Positions 45,095 through 54,208 of a stretch of 64,000 nucleotides of DNA are shown here, piece after piece. Numbering within the stretch: position 1 is the stretch's first letter; each line of letters begins with the position of its first letter. The notes under the pieces are model-generated. The model was not told where the DNA came from. It saw only the letters and a list, made by a program, of their open reading frames with translations, and searched no databases. Location of the stretch: positions 98,709-162,708 of the forward strand of contig NZ_MUHU01000013.1 of the NCBI RefSeq assembly GCF_002105195.1, in the 5' to 3' direction. This DNA is from Derxia lacustris (GTDB taxonomy: Bacteria; Pseudomonadota; Gammaproteobacteria; Burkholderiales; Burkholderiaceae_E). The position numbers were made by a program, and so were the translations under genes.

Positions 45095-45202
45095 TGCGCC
45101 TTGCTGCGGTTGAGGGGGCTGGTTCGATCACGGGGCTTGCAAGCCGTGCGCGCTAACCTGCGCGCGCCTGCTTTCTGCCCGCGTTCTCGCCAGCCTTCTC
45201 CG

Positions 45203-46765
45203 ATGCCGCCCATGACCGATCTCTGCCCTGCCCTCGCCTTCCCGCGCCTGCCGGCGCTGCGTGCGCTGCCTGCCGCGCTGCTTGCGGCGACCGCGCTGTG
45301 CTGCGCCCTGCCCGCGCAAGCACGCGGGCCCGCGCCCGGCCGCGATGAAGCCGCCACCGCGCGCTACTACGGCCAGCTCATCGCCGGCGCCGAGCCGCGC
45401 AGCGCCGAGCTCACGCTGTTCACCACCCAGCTGCCCAAGGGCGGCGATCTGCATCACCACTATTCGGGCGCGCTCTATGCCGAGACCTATCTCGACTGGG
45501 TCGGCAAGGCCGGCGCCTGCGTCTGGCGCGAGGATGTGGCCGGTGTCGCCGGCGCCCAGCGCTTTCGCATCGAGAGCAAGCCGGCCGCCCTGCCCGCCGA
45601 GGCGCGCGCGCATTGCCTGGATGCCGGCGCGGTGCTGGCCGACAACGGCTTCTATCGCCAGCTGCTGATGCGCTGGTCGGACAAGGATTTCGCCAATCAT
45701 CCGCATGACGCGCTGCCGCCCGATCAGCAGTTCTTCGACACCTTCGGCTACTTCGGGCCGATCTCGGGCTGGTCCTATCGCGACGGTCTGGCCCTGCTCA
45801 AGCAGCGCGCGCTCGACGAGAACGTGCAGTACCTGGAGACCATGCTGCGCAGCGCGCCCCGGCTCGGGCCGCGACCGCTGATCGACGCGATCAATGCGCT
45901 GCCGCCCGATGCCGACGATGCGCAGCTGTTCGCCGCGCTGGCCGCGCTGGCCGATGCGATCGAGGCCGATCCGGCCACCGCGCGCCAGATCGCCGACTAC
46001 GCGGCCCAGCTCGCCGATGCCGCCGCCGGCCTCGACGACGACCGCTTCACGCTGCGCTTCCAGACCTATGTGGTGCGCGGCTTTGCGCCGGGCGAGGTGT
46101 TTGCCAGCCTGGTCGGCAGCTATCTGGCCGCCCAGGCCAGCCCGCTGATCGTCGGCGTGAACATCGTCGGGCCCGAGAACGGCTACATCGCCATGCGCGA
46201 CTACGGCCTGCACATGCGCATGTTCCGCTTCCTCAACCAGCGCCATCCGGGCGTGCGGCTGGCGCTGCACGCGGGCGAGCTGACGCTGGGCATGGTGCCG
46301 CCCGAGGGCTTGCAGGATCACATCCGGCAGGCAGTGGAAGTGGCCGGCGCCGCGCGCATCGGCCACGGCATCGACGTGCTGCACGAGCGCCAGCCCTGGG
46401 CGCTGCTCGACGAACTGCGTGCGCGCGACATCGCGGTGGAAATCAACCTGAGCAGCAACGACTTCATCCTGGGCGTCGCGGGCGCGGCGCATCCGGTGGT
46501 GCTGTACCGGCGCGCCGGCGTGCCCTTCGTCATCAGCACCGACGATGCCGGCGTGTCGCGCAACAACCTGAGCGGCGAGTACGCGCTGTTCGCCGCGCGC
46601 TACAAGCCGAGCTATGCCGAGCTGAAGCAGGCGGCGTATTCGAGCATCCGCCATTCCTTCCTGAGCCCGGCCGACAAGGCGCAGCAGATCGGCCGGCTCG
46701 ATGCGCGCTACAAGGCCTTTGAGGCGAGCGTGGCGGCGATGCTGAGCCGGACCGGCCAGCGCTGA
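45203..46765 (+). CDS. Exported adenosine deaminase-family enzyme
   Basis: A 520-residue metal-dependent deaminase-fold protein with an N-terminal signal peptide (LPAALLAATALCCALPAQA). Metal and catalytic motifs are complete: GGDLHHHYSGA, LHAGELTLG, RIGHGIDVL and STDDAGVSRNNL. The N-terminal extension and export resemble extracellular adenosine deaminases (ADGF-like) rather than the cytosolic 330-residue enzyme. The likely reaction is adenosine (or a nucleoside) to inosine in the periplasm, for nucleoside salvage or signalling. Starts at 45203 and 45212 are both possible. It converges on flhB, with 13 bases between the stops. Confidence 0.85.
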   Translation: MPPMTDLCPALAFPRLPALRALPAALLAATALCCALPAQARGPAPGRDEAATARYYGQLIAGAEPRSAELTLFTTQLPKGGDLHHHYSGALYAETYLDWVGKAGACVWREDVAGVAGAQRFRIESKPAALPAEARAHCLDAGAVLADNGFYRQLLMRWSDKDFANHPHDALPPDQQFFDTFGYFGPISGWSYRDGLALLKQRALDENVQYLETMLRSAPRLGPRPLIDAINALPPDADDAQLFAALAALADAIEADPATARQIADYAAQLADAAAGLDDDRFTLRFQTYVVRGFAPGEVFASLVGSYLAAQASPLIVGVNIVGPENGYIAMRDYGLHMRMFRFLNQRHPGVRLALHAGELTLGMVPPEGLQDHIRQAVEVAGAARIGHGIDVLHERQPWALLDELRARDIAVEINLSSNDFILGVAGAAHPVVLYRRAGVPFVISTDDAGVSRNNLSGEYALFAARYKPSYAELKQAAYSSIRHSFLSPADKAQQIGRLDARYKAFEASVAAMLSRTGQR

Positions 46766-46778
46766 ACGCCGGCGCCGG

Positions 46779-47918
46779 TCAGGCCGCTGCCGGCGCCGCC
46801 TTCTCCGCCGGATCCAGCCCCGGCGGCACCGGCACCTCGCCCAGCTCGCCGGCCGCCATGCCGCGCCGGATGCGATACACATAGGCCAGCACCTGGGCCA
46901 CGGCGCTGAACAGCGCGCCCGGAATCTCGGCCTCGAGTTCGGTGTTGGCATAGAGCGCGCGCGCCAGCGGCGGCGCCTCGACGATCATCACGCCGGCCGC
47001 CTCGGCAATCTCGCGGATGCGCGCGGCGGTGATGTCCACGCCCTTGGCCACCACCTTGGGCGCGCCCAGGTCGCCGTCCTTGTAGGCCAGCGCCACCGCG
47101 TAATGCGTCGGGTTGGTCACGATCACGTCGGCATTGGGCACGGCGGCCATCATCCGGCGTCGGGCCAGTGCGCGCTGCTGGGCGCGGATCTTTCCCTTCA
47201 CTTCCTGATTGCCCTCGGCCTCCTTCATTTCCTGCTTGAGCTCCTGCGGCGACATGCGCATGTCGCGCGAGTGCTTCCACCAGGCGATCGCGCCGTCCAC
47301 CGCGCCGATGCCCACCAGCGGAAACACCAGCAGCAGCAGCGCCGTGCCGATGCGGTCGGCCCCGGCCGCCAGCGCCGAGCGCACATCGCTGGCCGCCAGC
47401 GCCGGCAGCTCGGCAAAGCTGCCGCTCGAATAGCTGAGCGCCACCGCGCCCAGCAGCAGCACCGCCACCATGCCCTTGCCGATTTCTGCAAGCGTGTGCA
47501 TCGACAGCATCCGGCTCAGCCCGCCGAGCGGATCGAGCCGCTCCAGCTTGACGCCGAGCGGCTTGGTGGTGAAGTTCCAGCCGCCCAGCGCCAGCATGCC
47601 GACGATGGCGCCGACGAAGGCCACGGCCATCATCGGCGCAAACACCCACAGCGCCTCGATGCCGAGCTGGCCGAAGCGCAGCGCCATCTGGCCGGTGTCG
47701 TCGACGGCGCGGCGGTCGAAGCTGAGGCCGTGGCGCAGCACCTCCTGCATGCCCTTCGACAGATCGCCGGCGGTGAACAGCAGCGTCGAGATGCTGCCGC
47801 CGACGATGCCGATGGTGGCCAGCTCGCGCGAGCGCGGCAGCTGCCCTTCCTCGCGCGCATCGGCGATGCGTTTCTGGGATGCGGGGAGGGTGCGGTCTTC
47901 CTTGTCGCTATCGGCCAT
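46779..47918 (-). CDS. flhB: Flagellar type III export switch protein FlhB
   Basis: A 379-residue inner membrane protein controlling export specificity. Four hydrophobic segments lie in the first 215 residues. The cytosolic domain has the self-cleaving NPTH motif in VIVTNPTHYAVAL, followed by PKVVAKGVDITAARIREIA and the conserved PLARALYANTELEAEIP. The N-terminus DKEDRTLPASQKRIADAREE is typical. It stands alone: the usual flhB-flhA operon is split by three plus-strand genes. Confidence 0.96.
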   Translation of the reverse strand: MADSDKEDRTLPASQKRIADAREEGQLPRSRELATIGIVGGSISTLLFTAGDLSKGMQEVLRHGLSFDRRAVDDTGQMALRFGQLGIEALWVFAPMMAVAFVGAIVGMLALGGWNFTTKPLGVKLERLDPLGGLSRMLSMHTLAEIGKGMVAVLLLGAVALSYSSGSFAELPALAASDVRSALAAGADRIGTALLLLVFPLVGIGAVDGAIAWWKHSRDMRMSPQELKQEMKEAEGNQEVKGKIRAQQRALARRRMMAAVPNADVIVTNPTHYAVALAYKDGDLGAPKVVAKGVDITAARIREIAEAAGVMIVEAPPLARALYANTELEAEIPGALFSAVAQVLAYVYRIRRGMAAGELGEVPVPPGLDPAEKAAPAAA

Positions 47919-48325
47919 GGTCTGGCGGTTCGGGAGTCATGACAGCGCCCGATGCTGCCGCGCCCGGCCGATCCGGATCGGTCGAGCAGCGGCCGTCAAG
48001 TCAGTTTCATTGCCGCAAACCACCGCACGGCCGGCTTCGCCAAGGGCTTTTCCCTAGGAATTGCGATTGCGCTGCAAATCCCCAGCAATTCCATCGGATT
48101 GGCCTCCGACTTTTCATATGCCTATCCATTTCATTCAGGATTGGCGTGTTACCTGAGCCGCCGGAGTAACACGGAATCAGCATGCTAATTTGCGCCGCAT
48201 TCCGGATACCCAATGGTCCTTCGTACAGGACCGCGTCAGGACACCGGTAATTCAGACAGCCCCCGATTTCAATTGCGCCAGTTTCGGCGCGGGGCCGCTT
48301 ATTGCCTGAAGAAAGGGAATTGACC
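47919..48325 (+). promoter_or_regulatory. Leader region of the oxidase cluster, with inverted repeat
   Basis: A 407-base gap between divergent flhB and the oxidase gene, visibly richer in A and T than its surroundings. It holds an 8-bp inverted repeat, CGTGTTAC (48145-48152) and GTAACACG (48166-48173), with a 13-base spacer, about 155 bases before the oxidase start. This could be an operator or an RNA hairpin. No confident -35/-10 pair was found. A GAAAGGG ribosome site precedes the ATG at 48326. Confidence 0.4.
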
Positions 48326-50125
48326 ATGTCGGCCATCGAGAATCTCCGCAAGTCCAGCGGAAAGCACGCACAGCTGCGTCACAAGCTGTTTCAGGCACTT
48401 GACAATCATCTGGCGGAAAAGCAATCGCAACGCGAAGCCGCCGGCCGGGCCGCTCCGCGCGCAGTGGTGGGGCGCACGCCCAAATCCGAACTGAGCATCG
48501 GCATCGTCGGTGGCGGGCAGGCCGGCATGTATGCCGCGCTGCTGCTCGATCAGCTCGGCATTCGCCATCACATCATCGAAGCGTCGGGCGAACGGGTCGG
48601 TGGCAGAGTGCTGACTCACTATTTCGACAATGCACCGCACCAATATGCCGAACTGGGCGCGATGCGCTTTCCGCACAGCGAATTGCAAAGCCGGCTGTTT
48701 TCGTTCTGGCAATACCTGAACGAAACTGCCGGATCGGTGGCGGGCGCGCGCGAAATCGTCGAGATTCCCTATGTGCTGTTCGACGCCAATCCGGCGGCCG
48801 ATGCCGGCAATCTGCTCTGCTACAACGGCCGCACGCCGGTCACGCGCAATCTGGCCAAGGCCGACAATTCGCTGCTGGGCTTCGACCAGTTCTTCGTCGG
48901 CCCGGAATGGGACTATTTCAAGGCCGACGGCAAGCTCAAGCCCGCCCAGCAATTGCTCGACAGCGCGCTCGAACGCTTCAACGCGCTGCTCGAAGCCGAG
49001 GGCATCGACCGCGCCTGGGCCGAAATCCTCAAGTACAACGGCCATTCCGGGCGCTCCTACCTCATCGAGATCGGCGACGGCGTGCGGCCCTATCCCACGC
49101 CGATCGTCGATTACATGGAAACGGCGCTCACCTACACCGGCATGTACGGCCTGTCGTTCATCGAAATGCTGCTCGACCATTACAGCTTCGACGACACCTC
49201 GACCTGGTCGGCAATGGATGGCGGCACCGACCGCATTACCCAGGAAATGATCAATCGCATTCCGCGCGAGCGAATCACGCTGGGTGCCGAAGTATTCAAG
49301 CTGGAGGAAAGCGGCGGCAAGGCGGTGGTGCATTTCCGCAATGGCGCCGGCAGCCTGAGCCAGACGCTGACTTTCGACCGGGTCATCGTGACGCTGCCCT
49401 TCAATGTATTGCGCGGCATCGAAACGCCGGCGAGCTGGTCGGCCGGCAAGTACGAGGCGATCCGCATGCTCAAGATGACCAATGCGGTGAAGATCGCGCT
49501 GGGTTTCCGCAGCCGGTTCTGGGAACAGCCCGGCATTTATTCGAGCGGCATGCGCGGCGGCCAGAGCAATACCGATCTGCCGGTGCGCAGCGTGGTCTAT
49601 CCGTCGTTCGGCATCGGCGAGCCGGGTCCGGCCTATCTGCTCGGCAGCTATTGCTGGGAAAACGATGCCGACAAGTTCTCGCATCTGAATGAATCGGCCA
49701 TGTTCGATCTTGCGCTGCGCTCGGTCGTGCATCTGCATGGCGCAATTGCCGAGCAGGAATATCTCGGCCACGGCGCGGCGGTGGTGTGGAATCAGCGGCC
49801 GCTGGCCGGCGGCGGATTCGCCTATTTCGGTCCGGGCCAGTTCGGCGAGAAATTCCTGGCCGGCCGCGAACCCGAAGGTCTGTTCCATTTCGCGGGCGAG
49901 CATCTGGACATCGTCCATTACTGGATTGCCGGCTCCTACAACTCGGCATTCCGCACCGTGTGGGAAGCGCTGATTCTCGAAAACCTCGACAGCCGGGGCA
50001 ATCTCGAAACGCTTTTCAGCGCGCTCGGCGGCGGCAAGATTTTCCCGTCGATGATTCCGCAATTCGGCCGTCATTCCCTGCCGGAAGCGCTTGCGCTTGC
50101 CGATTCCGTCCAATCCGCCGCCTGA
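48326..50125 (+). CDS. FAD-dependent L-amino acid oxidase-like amine oxidase
   Basis: A 599-residue flavoenzyme with no signal peptide. The dinucleotide-binding motif SIGIVGGGQAGMYAALLL (residues 57-75) and the acidic IIEASGERVGGRV follow a 50-residue helical N-terminus. GAMRFP with Arg114 matches the residue that holds the carboxylate of amino acids in L-amino acid oxidases. The C-terminal FAD motif reads FHFAGEHLDIVHYWIAGSY. The expected reaction is L-amino acid + O2 to 2-oxo acid, ammonia and H2O2; the substrate side chain is unknown. It is the first of four closely spaced genes, 17 bases before the lipoxygenase-like gene. A monooxygenase giving an amide (IaaM type) is an alternative. Confidence 0.8.
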   Translation: MSAIENLRKSSGKHAQLRHKLFQALDNHLAEKQSQREAAGRAAPRAVVGRTPKSELSIGIVGGGQAGMYAALLLDQLGIRHHIIEASGERVGGRVLTHYFDNAPHQYAELGAMRFPHSELQSRLFSFWQYLNETAGSVAGAREIVEIPYVLFDANPAADAGNLLCYNGRTPVTRNLAKADNSLLGFDQFFVGPEWDYFKADGKLKPAQQLLDSALERFNALLEAEGIDRAWAEILKYNGHSGRSYLIEIGDGVRPYPTPIVDYMETALTYTGMYGLSFIEMLLDHYSFDDTSTWSAMDGGTDRITQEMINRIPRERITLGAEVFKLEESGGKAVVHFRNGAGSLSQTLTFDRVIVTLPFNVLRGIETPASWSAGKYEAIRMLKMTNAVKIALGFRSRFWEQPGIYSSGMRGGQSNTDLPVRSVVYPSFGIGEPGPAYLLGSYCWENDADKFSHLNESAMFDLALRSVVHLHGAIAEQEYLGHGAAVVWNQRPLAGGGFAYFGPGQFGEKFLAGREPEGLFHFAGEHLDIVHYWIAGSYNSAFRTVWEALILENLDSRGNLETLFSALGGGKIFPSMIPQFGRHSLPEALALADSVQSAA

Positions 50126-50142
50126 ACTTCCGGAGCCCGATC

Positions 50143-52113
50143 ATGAGCAATTCGCATTCGACCGCCCCGCTGGCCAATTACTGGGCCCGCCTGCTCACCC
50201 CGGCCGGCGCGCCGGCCGCGCCGCGCGCCCGGCTGGCGGCGGCCGCCGCCGCCCTGCCCGGCTATGTCTTCCAGTACCTGGCCAGCGATCTGGCCTATGG
50301 CACGCCCGAGTACGCCGCCAGCGGCAGCTTTGCCGCCGTGCTGCCGCCCTGGCTCAACGACCTGTCCACGGTCACGCCCGACTGGCGCTGGACCGCCGCC
50401 GACAATGCAGCCAGCGCCGCCCGCGCGGCCCAGGGCAGCGCGCAGGACAGCTGGCTCCAGGCCAATGTGCCGGGCCAGACCTATTCGAGCGACGCCATCA
50501 CCGCGATCCAGCAGCGCTATGCCAACGGCGTGCTCAGCCCCGAGGTGTTCGGCGCCAGCGCGGTCGCCACCATGACCGCCAACTGGGTGAACGACGACGC
50601 CGAATTCGCGCGCCAGCGCCTGGGCGGCGCCAATACCGACGTGATCGCCAAGTACCGCGGCAGCAACGATGCGCTGGCGGCCTGGCTCGGCGCCGCCGCC
50701 GGCAGCCACGACAGCGCCGCCCTGCTCGCCACGCTGCAGGCCGCCAACAGCGCCGGCACGCTGTTCGTCTGCGACTACGCACCGGTGCTCGGCAACGTGG
50801 CGCCGGCCGGGCTGGTGCGCAGCGGCCAGTACTTCGCCGCGCCGTTCGCGCTGTTCGCGGTGAGCGGCGGCGCGCTGCTGCCGCTCGCGATCCAGGTCGA
50901 CTCGGTCGGCCGCGGCTATGTGTTCACGCCGCAGGACGATGCCAATGCCTGGCTGCTGGCCAAGCTGTGGGTCGGCAGCGCCGATGCGCAGTGGTGGTTC
51001 AGCGGCGCCCATCTGTTCAACACGCATACCGTGGTGATGCAGTTCGCCATCGCCGCCGCCGCGCTGGCCGAGGCCGGCACGCTGGCCGCGGACCATCCGG
51101 TGCTGGTGCTGCTCAAGCCGCATCTGGCCAAGGTGTTCGACATCAACACCGCCGTCTACAACCTCCAGGCCAGCGGCAGCGCCGGCGCCGGCATCTATCA
51201 GGCCGGCCAGTTCTGCGACCAGTTCCTGCCGACCGGCCGCATCGGGCTGTACCAGATCGTCAGCAACCTGTTCGCCGACTACAGCTTCGACGCCGCCGCC
51301 TTCGACAGCAGCCTCGCCGCGCGCCAGCTCGACACCGGCAACCTGCCGGTGCCCTTCCCCTATCGCGACGACGGCACGCCGTGGTGGAACGCCATCGCCA
51401 ACTTCGTGTCGGGGGTGATCGAGGCCAGCTATGCCGACGACGCGGCGGTCGCCGCCGATGCGCCGCTCAACGCCTGGTTCGGCGCGGTGCAGGCCGCGTT
51501 CAACCATGACGGCGTGCCGCGCTACACCTGGACGCCGACCAAGGCCGGCCTCAAGCGCAGCGCCACCGTGCTGTTCCACATGGCTGCGGTGCAGCACACG
51601 GCGGTCAACAACAGCATGTTTCCGCACTGGGGCTATCTGCCCAACGGCGCCTTCGCGATGACCGCGCCGCCGCCCGCCGGCCCCGGCGTGACCGATGCCC
51701 AGCTGCTCGCGTCGCTGCCCGATCCGCAGGCCCAGACCGCCTACGGCGGCAACAGCTACTACGCCTGGCCGATCCAGAACCAGATCGACTTCGTGGTGGC
51801 CGGCACCTCGGCGGTGGACGATGTCGCGGCCGGCGACGGCAGCCTCGCCAGCCTCGACGCGGTGTATGCCGGCTTTGCCGCCGGCAGCGGTCAGGCGGCG
51901 GCGGTCGCCGCCTTCCAAGCCGCGCTGTGGGACGGCGCCGATTCGGCCAGCGCGCGCATTGCGCAGAACCAGTCCGCGCGCATCGCCGCCTTCCGCCAGG
52001 CCAATCCCTCGGCCGCCACGGTGCCCAACAGCGTCTCGTACTACTACCTGAGCCCGGCCGTCGCGCCGGCGATGAACCTGAACGCGCCCGTCATGAACGG
52101 CATCCAGATCTGA
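50143..52113 (+). CDS. Lipoxygenase-fold protein with altered iron site
   Basis: A 656-residue protein. Helix motifs WLLAKLWVGSADAQWWFSGA, then HLFNTHTVVMQFAIA, HPVLVLLKPHLAKVFDINTA and VQHTAVNNSMFPHWGYLPN align by eye with the iron-binding helices of lipoxygenases, and the chain ends in Ile (GIQI), the C-terminal metal ligand of the family. Ligand equivalents are His290, His485, Asn489 and Ile656; the first histidine (five before His290) is Trp285. No N-terminal PLAT domain or signal peptide is seen. It may bind metal in a different way, act on a non-lipid substrate, or be inactive. It lies between the oxidase (17 bases) and the ThDP enzyme (13 bases). Confidence 0.72.
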   Translation: MSNSHSTAPLANYWARLLTPAGAPAAPRARLAAAAAALPGYVFQYLASDLAYGTPEYAASGSFAAVLPPWLNDLSTVTPDWRWTAADNAASAARAAQGSAQDSWLQANVPGQTYSSDAITAIQQRYANGVLSPEVFGASAVATMTANWVNDDAEFARQRLGGANTDVIAKYRGSNDALAAWLGAAAGSHDSAALLATLQAANSAGTLFVCDYAPVLGNVAPAGLVRSGQYFAAPFALFAVSGGALLPLAIQVDSVGRGYVFTPQDDANAWLLAKLWVGSADAQWWFSGAHLFNTHTVVMQFAIAAAALAEAGTLAADHPVLVLLKPHLAKVFDINTAVYNLQASGSAGAGIYQAGQFCDQFLPTGRIGLYQIVSNLFADYSFDAAAFDSSLAARQLDTGNLPVPFPYRDDGTPWWNAIANFVSGVIEASYADDAAVAADAPLNAWFGAVQAAFNHDGVPRYTWTPTKAGLKRSATVLFHMAAVQHTAVNNSMFPHWGYLPNGAFAMTAPPPAGPGVTDAQLLASLPDPQAQTAYGGNSYYAWPIQNQIDFVVAGTSAVDDVAAGDGSLASLDAVYAGFAAGSGQAAAVAAFQAALWDGADSASARIAQNQSARIAAFRQANPSAATVPNSVSYYYLSPAVAPAMNLNAPVMNGIQI

Positions 52114-52126
52114 ACCGGAGACCGTC

Positions 52127-54154
52127 ATGCTCAAGAGCAATCTGCTGCCGCCACGCCTGTTCGAGCGCGAATTCCGCGCCGGCCGGCCGACCGGCAACAC
52201 CGGCCGCGCGCGCCTGCAGGCGGCCGCGGCCAGCGCCACCGGCGAGACCGTCGCCACCTATCTCAACAAGCGGCTCGCCGAGATCGGCTGCAAGCATGTG
52301 TTCGCGATCCCGGGCGACTACATCGCGCCCTGGGTCGAGACGCTCGACGGCCCGGACAACGCCGGGCTGGTGCGGGTCCATCCCAACAACGAGATGGTCG
52401 CGGCCTATGCCGCCGACGGCTACGGCCGCGCCGCCAACGGCAGCACCGTCGGCTGCATGGCCTTCACCTACGGCGTGGGCGCCATGAATGCGCTCCAGGC
52501 CGTGGCCGGCGCGCATGTCGAATATGTGCCGGTGGTGCTCGTCAACGGCTCGCCGTCGCCGGCGCAGTTCAATTCGCAGCGCGACCAGGGTGTGCTGTGG
52601 CATCACATGTTCGACGGCTCGTACACCGATCTGCGGCTGTTCCGCGAGGTCACGGCGATGGCGGTGCGGCTCGACAATCCGGCCTATGCGCCCGACCTGA
52701 TCGATGCCGCGCTGACCGCCTGCATCACCCAGAGCCGGCCGGTCTACATCGAGATCGCGGTGGGCATGGAGAACTACGACTGCCAGCCGGTCGCAAGCCG
52801 GCCACGGCTGAAGCCGGCGCCGCTGCCGCAATCGGCCAGCTCGCTCGACGAGGCGCTCGGCATGGTCATGCAGGTGCTGGTCGGCGCGAAGAGGCTGGTG
52901 GTGCTCGGCGGCGTCGAGATCGCGCGCGCCGGCCTGCAGGACGCCTTCGCCACGCTGGTGCAGAAGCTCGGCGCGCCCTATGTATCCGACCTGCTCGGCA
53001 AGAGCCTGCTGAGCGAGTACCGCGACGACATCAATTTCTCGGGCGTGTACAACGGCCGCAATTCGCAGCAGAACGTGCAGGACCTGATGCGCGGCGCCGA
53101 CATCATCCTGGCGCTCGGCGTGCACGAGACCGACTTCAACTTCAGCGGCGTGGCCTCGACCGACTATGCGCCGGGCAGCGCGCCCGGCCTGCCGCTGCCG
53201 CTGGTCGGGCAGATCGAGGCGCGGCTCGGCGCGGTGCTCATCAACAGCACCGCCAGCCCCACGCTCGAAGGCGAGCTCTACTGGGGCGACATCCAGCTCG
53301 GCCCCTTCATCGCGGCGCTCACCCAGGCGGTCGCGGCGCTGCCCGGCGGCGCGCTGCCCAATGCCGCCGGCTTTCCGCGCCTGGTCGGCAGCCCCTGGGA
53401 CATTCCGCCGCCGTCGAGCTTTGCGCCCGAGGCCCAGATCACCTGGGACAGCTTCAAGTCGGCGCTCCAGCACGACTATCTCGACAGCTTCGACGAGAGC
53501 CAGGCGCCGGCGCTGCTGGCCGACACCGGCGCCACCTTCTATTCGCTCAACAACCTCAAGGTGCCGCGCAACGGCTACATCGCCCAGCTGTCCTGGGGCG
53601 CCATCGGCTATTCGCCGGGCGCGATCGGCGGCGTGCAGCTGGCGTTGCGGGCGCGCGGCGACAACCGGCGCGTCATCAGCATCTCGGGCGACGGCGCCTT
53701 TGCCGAGAGCGTCAATGCGCTCGGCACGCTGGCCGAACTGGGCCTCGACTGCGTGGTGTTCGTGATGGCCAACGGCGTGTTCGCGATCGAGCAGTTCCTC
53801 ATCAATCCGCAGGCCTTCGCGCCCGGCTCGGGCGTGCAGTTCAGCGCGCTGACCCAGGTCGCCCAGACCTCGCTGTGGAACTGGCGCGCGCTCGCCGCCG
53901 GCTTTGGCGGCGTGGGCTACGAAGTGACGACCAATGCCGAGTTGCAGCAGGTGCTGGCCGAACTGCGCGAGCGCCGGCCCGATCCGGTGCCGGCGCACGG
54001 CCCGTGCAGCGGCAGCGCCGCCGGCCCGGGCTGCTGCGACTTCGCGCCCGCCGCCGGCGTCCAGCCGCGCCGCTCCACCTTCACGCTGGTGGCGGTGCGC
54101 AATGTGTGCAACGACCTGCCGTCCAACATGCGCTGGAAGCTCCAGCAGTCCTGA
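52127..54154 (+). CDS. ThDP-dependent 2-oxo acid decarboxylase-like enzyme
   Basis: A 675-residue enzyme of the pyruvate/indolepyruvate decarboxylase group. Catalytic residues expected for the group are present: Asp64 in AIPGDYIAP, Glu89 in NNEMVAAYAADGYGR, and the His159-His160 pair in LWHHMFDG. The cofactor motif runs from GDG (Asp522) to Asn549 in VMANGVFAIEQ. A 40-residue N-terminal extension and a Cys-containing insert near the C-terminus (GPCSGSAAGPGCCDF) are unusual. It would convert a 2-oxo acid, possibly that made by the upstream oxidase, to an aldehyde and CO2. A carboligase role cannot be excluded. Confidence 0.8.
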   Translation: MLKSNLLPPRLFEREFRAGRPTGNTGRARLQAAAASATGETVATYLNKRLAEIGCKHVFAIPGDYIAPWVETLDGPDNAGLVRVHPNNEMVAAYAADGYGRAANGSTVGCMAFTYGVGAMNALQAVAGAHVEYVPVVLVNGSPSPAQFNSQRDQGVLWHHMFDGSYTDLRLFREVTAMAVRLDNPAYAPDLIDAALTACITQSRPVYIEIAVGMENYDCQPVASRPRLKPAPLPQSASSLDEALGMVMQVLVGAKRLVVLGGVEIARAGLQDAFATLVQKLGAPYVSDLLGKSLLSEYRDDINFSGVYNGRNSQQNVQDLMRGADIILALGVHETDFNFSGVASTDYAPGSAPGLPLPLVGQIEARLGAVLINSTASPTLEGELYWGDIQLGPFIAALTQAVAALPGGALPNAAGFPRLVGSPWDIPPPSSFAPEAQITWDSFKSALQHDYLDSFDESQAPALLADTGATFYSLNNLKVPRNGYIAQLSWGAIGYSPGAIGGVQLALRARGDNRRVISISGDGAFAESVNALGTLAELGLDCVVFVMANGVFAIEQFLINPQAFAPGSGVQFSALTQVAQTSLWNWRALAAGFGGVGYEVTTNAELQQVLAELRERRPDPVPAHGPCSGSAAGPGCCDFAPAAGVQPRRSTFTLVAVRNVCNDLPSNMRWKLQQS

Positions 54155-54208
54155 TCGCACCAGGCGCGGCGCGCTCGCCGCCGCGCGCCCTTCTGCCGGA
54201 GACCCGCC

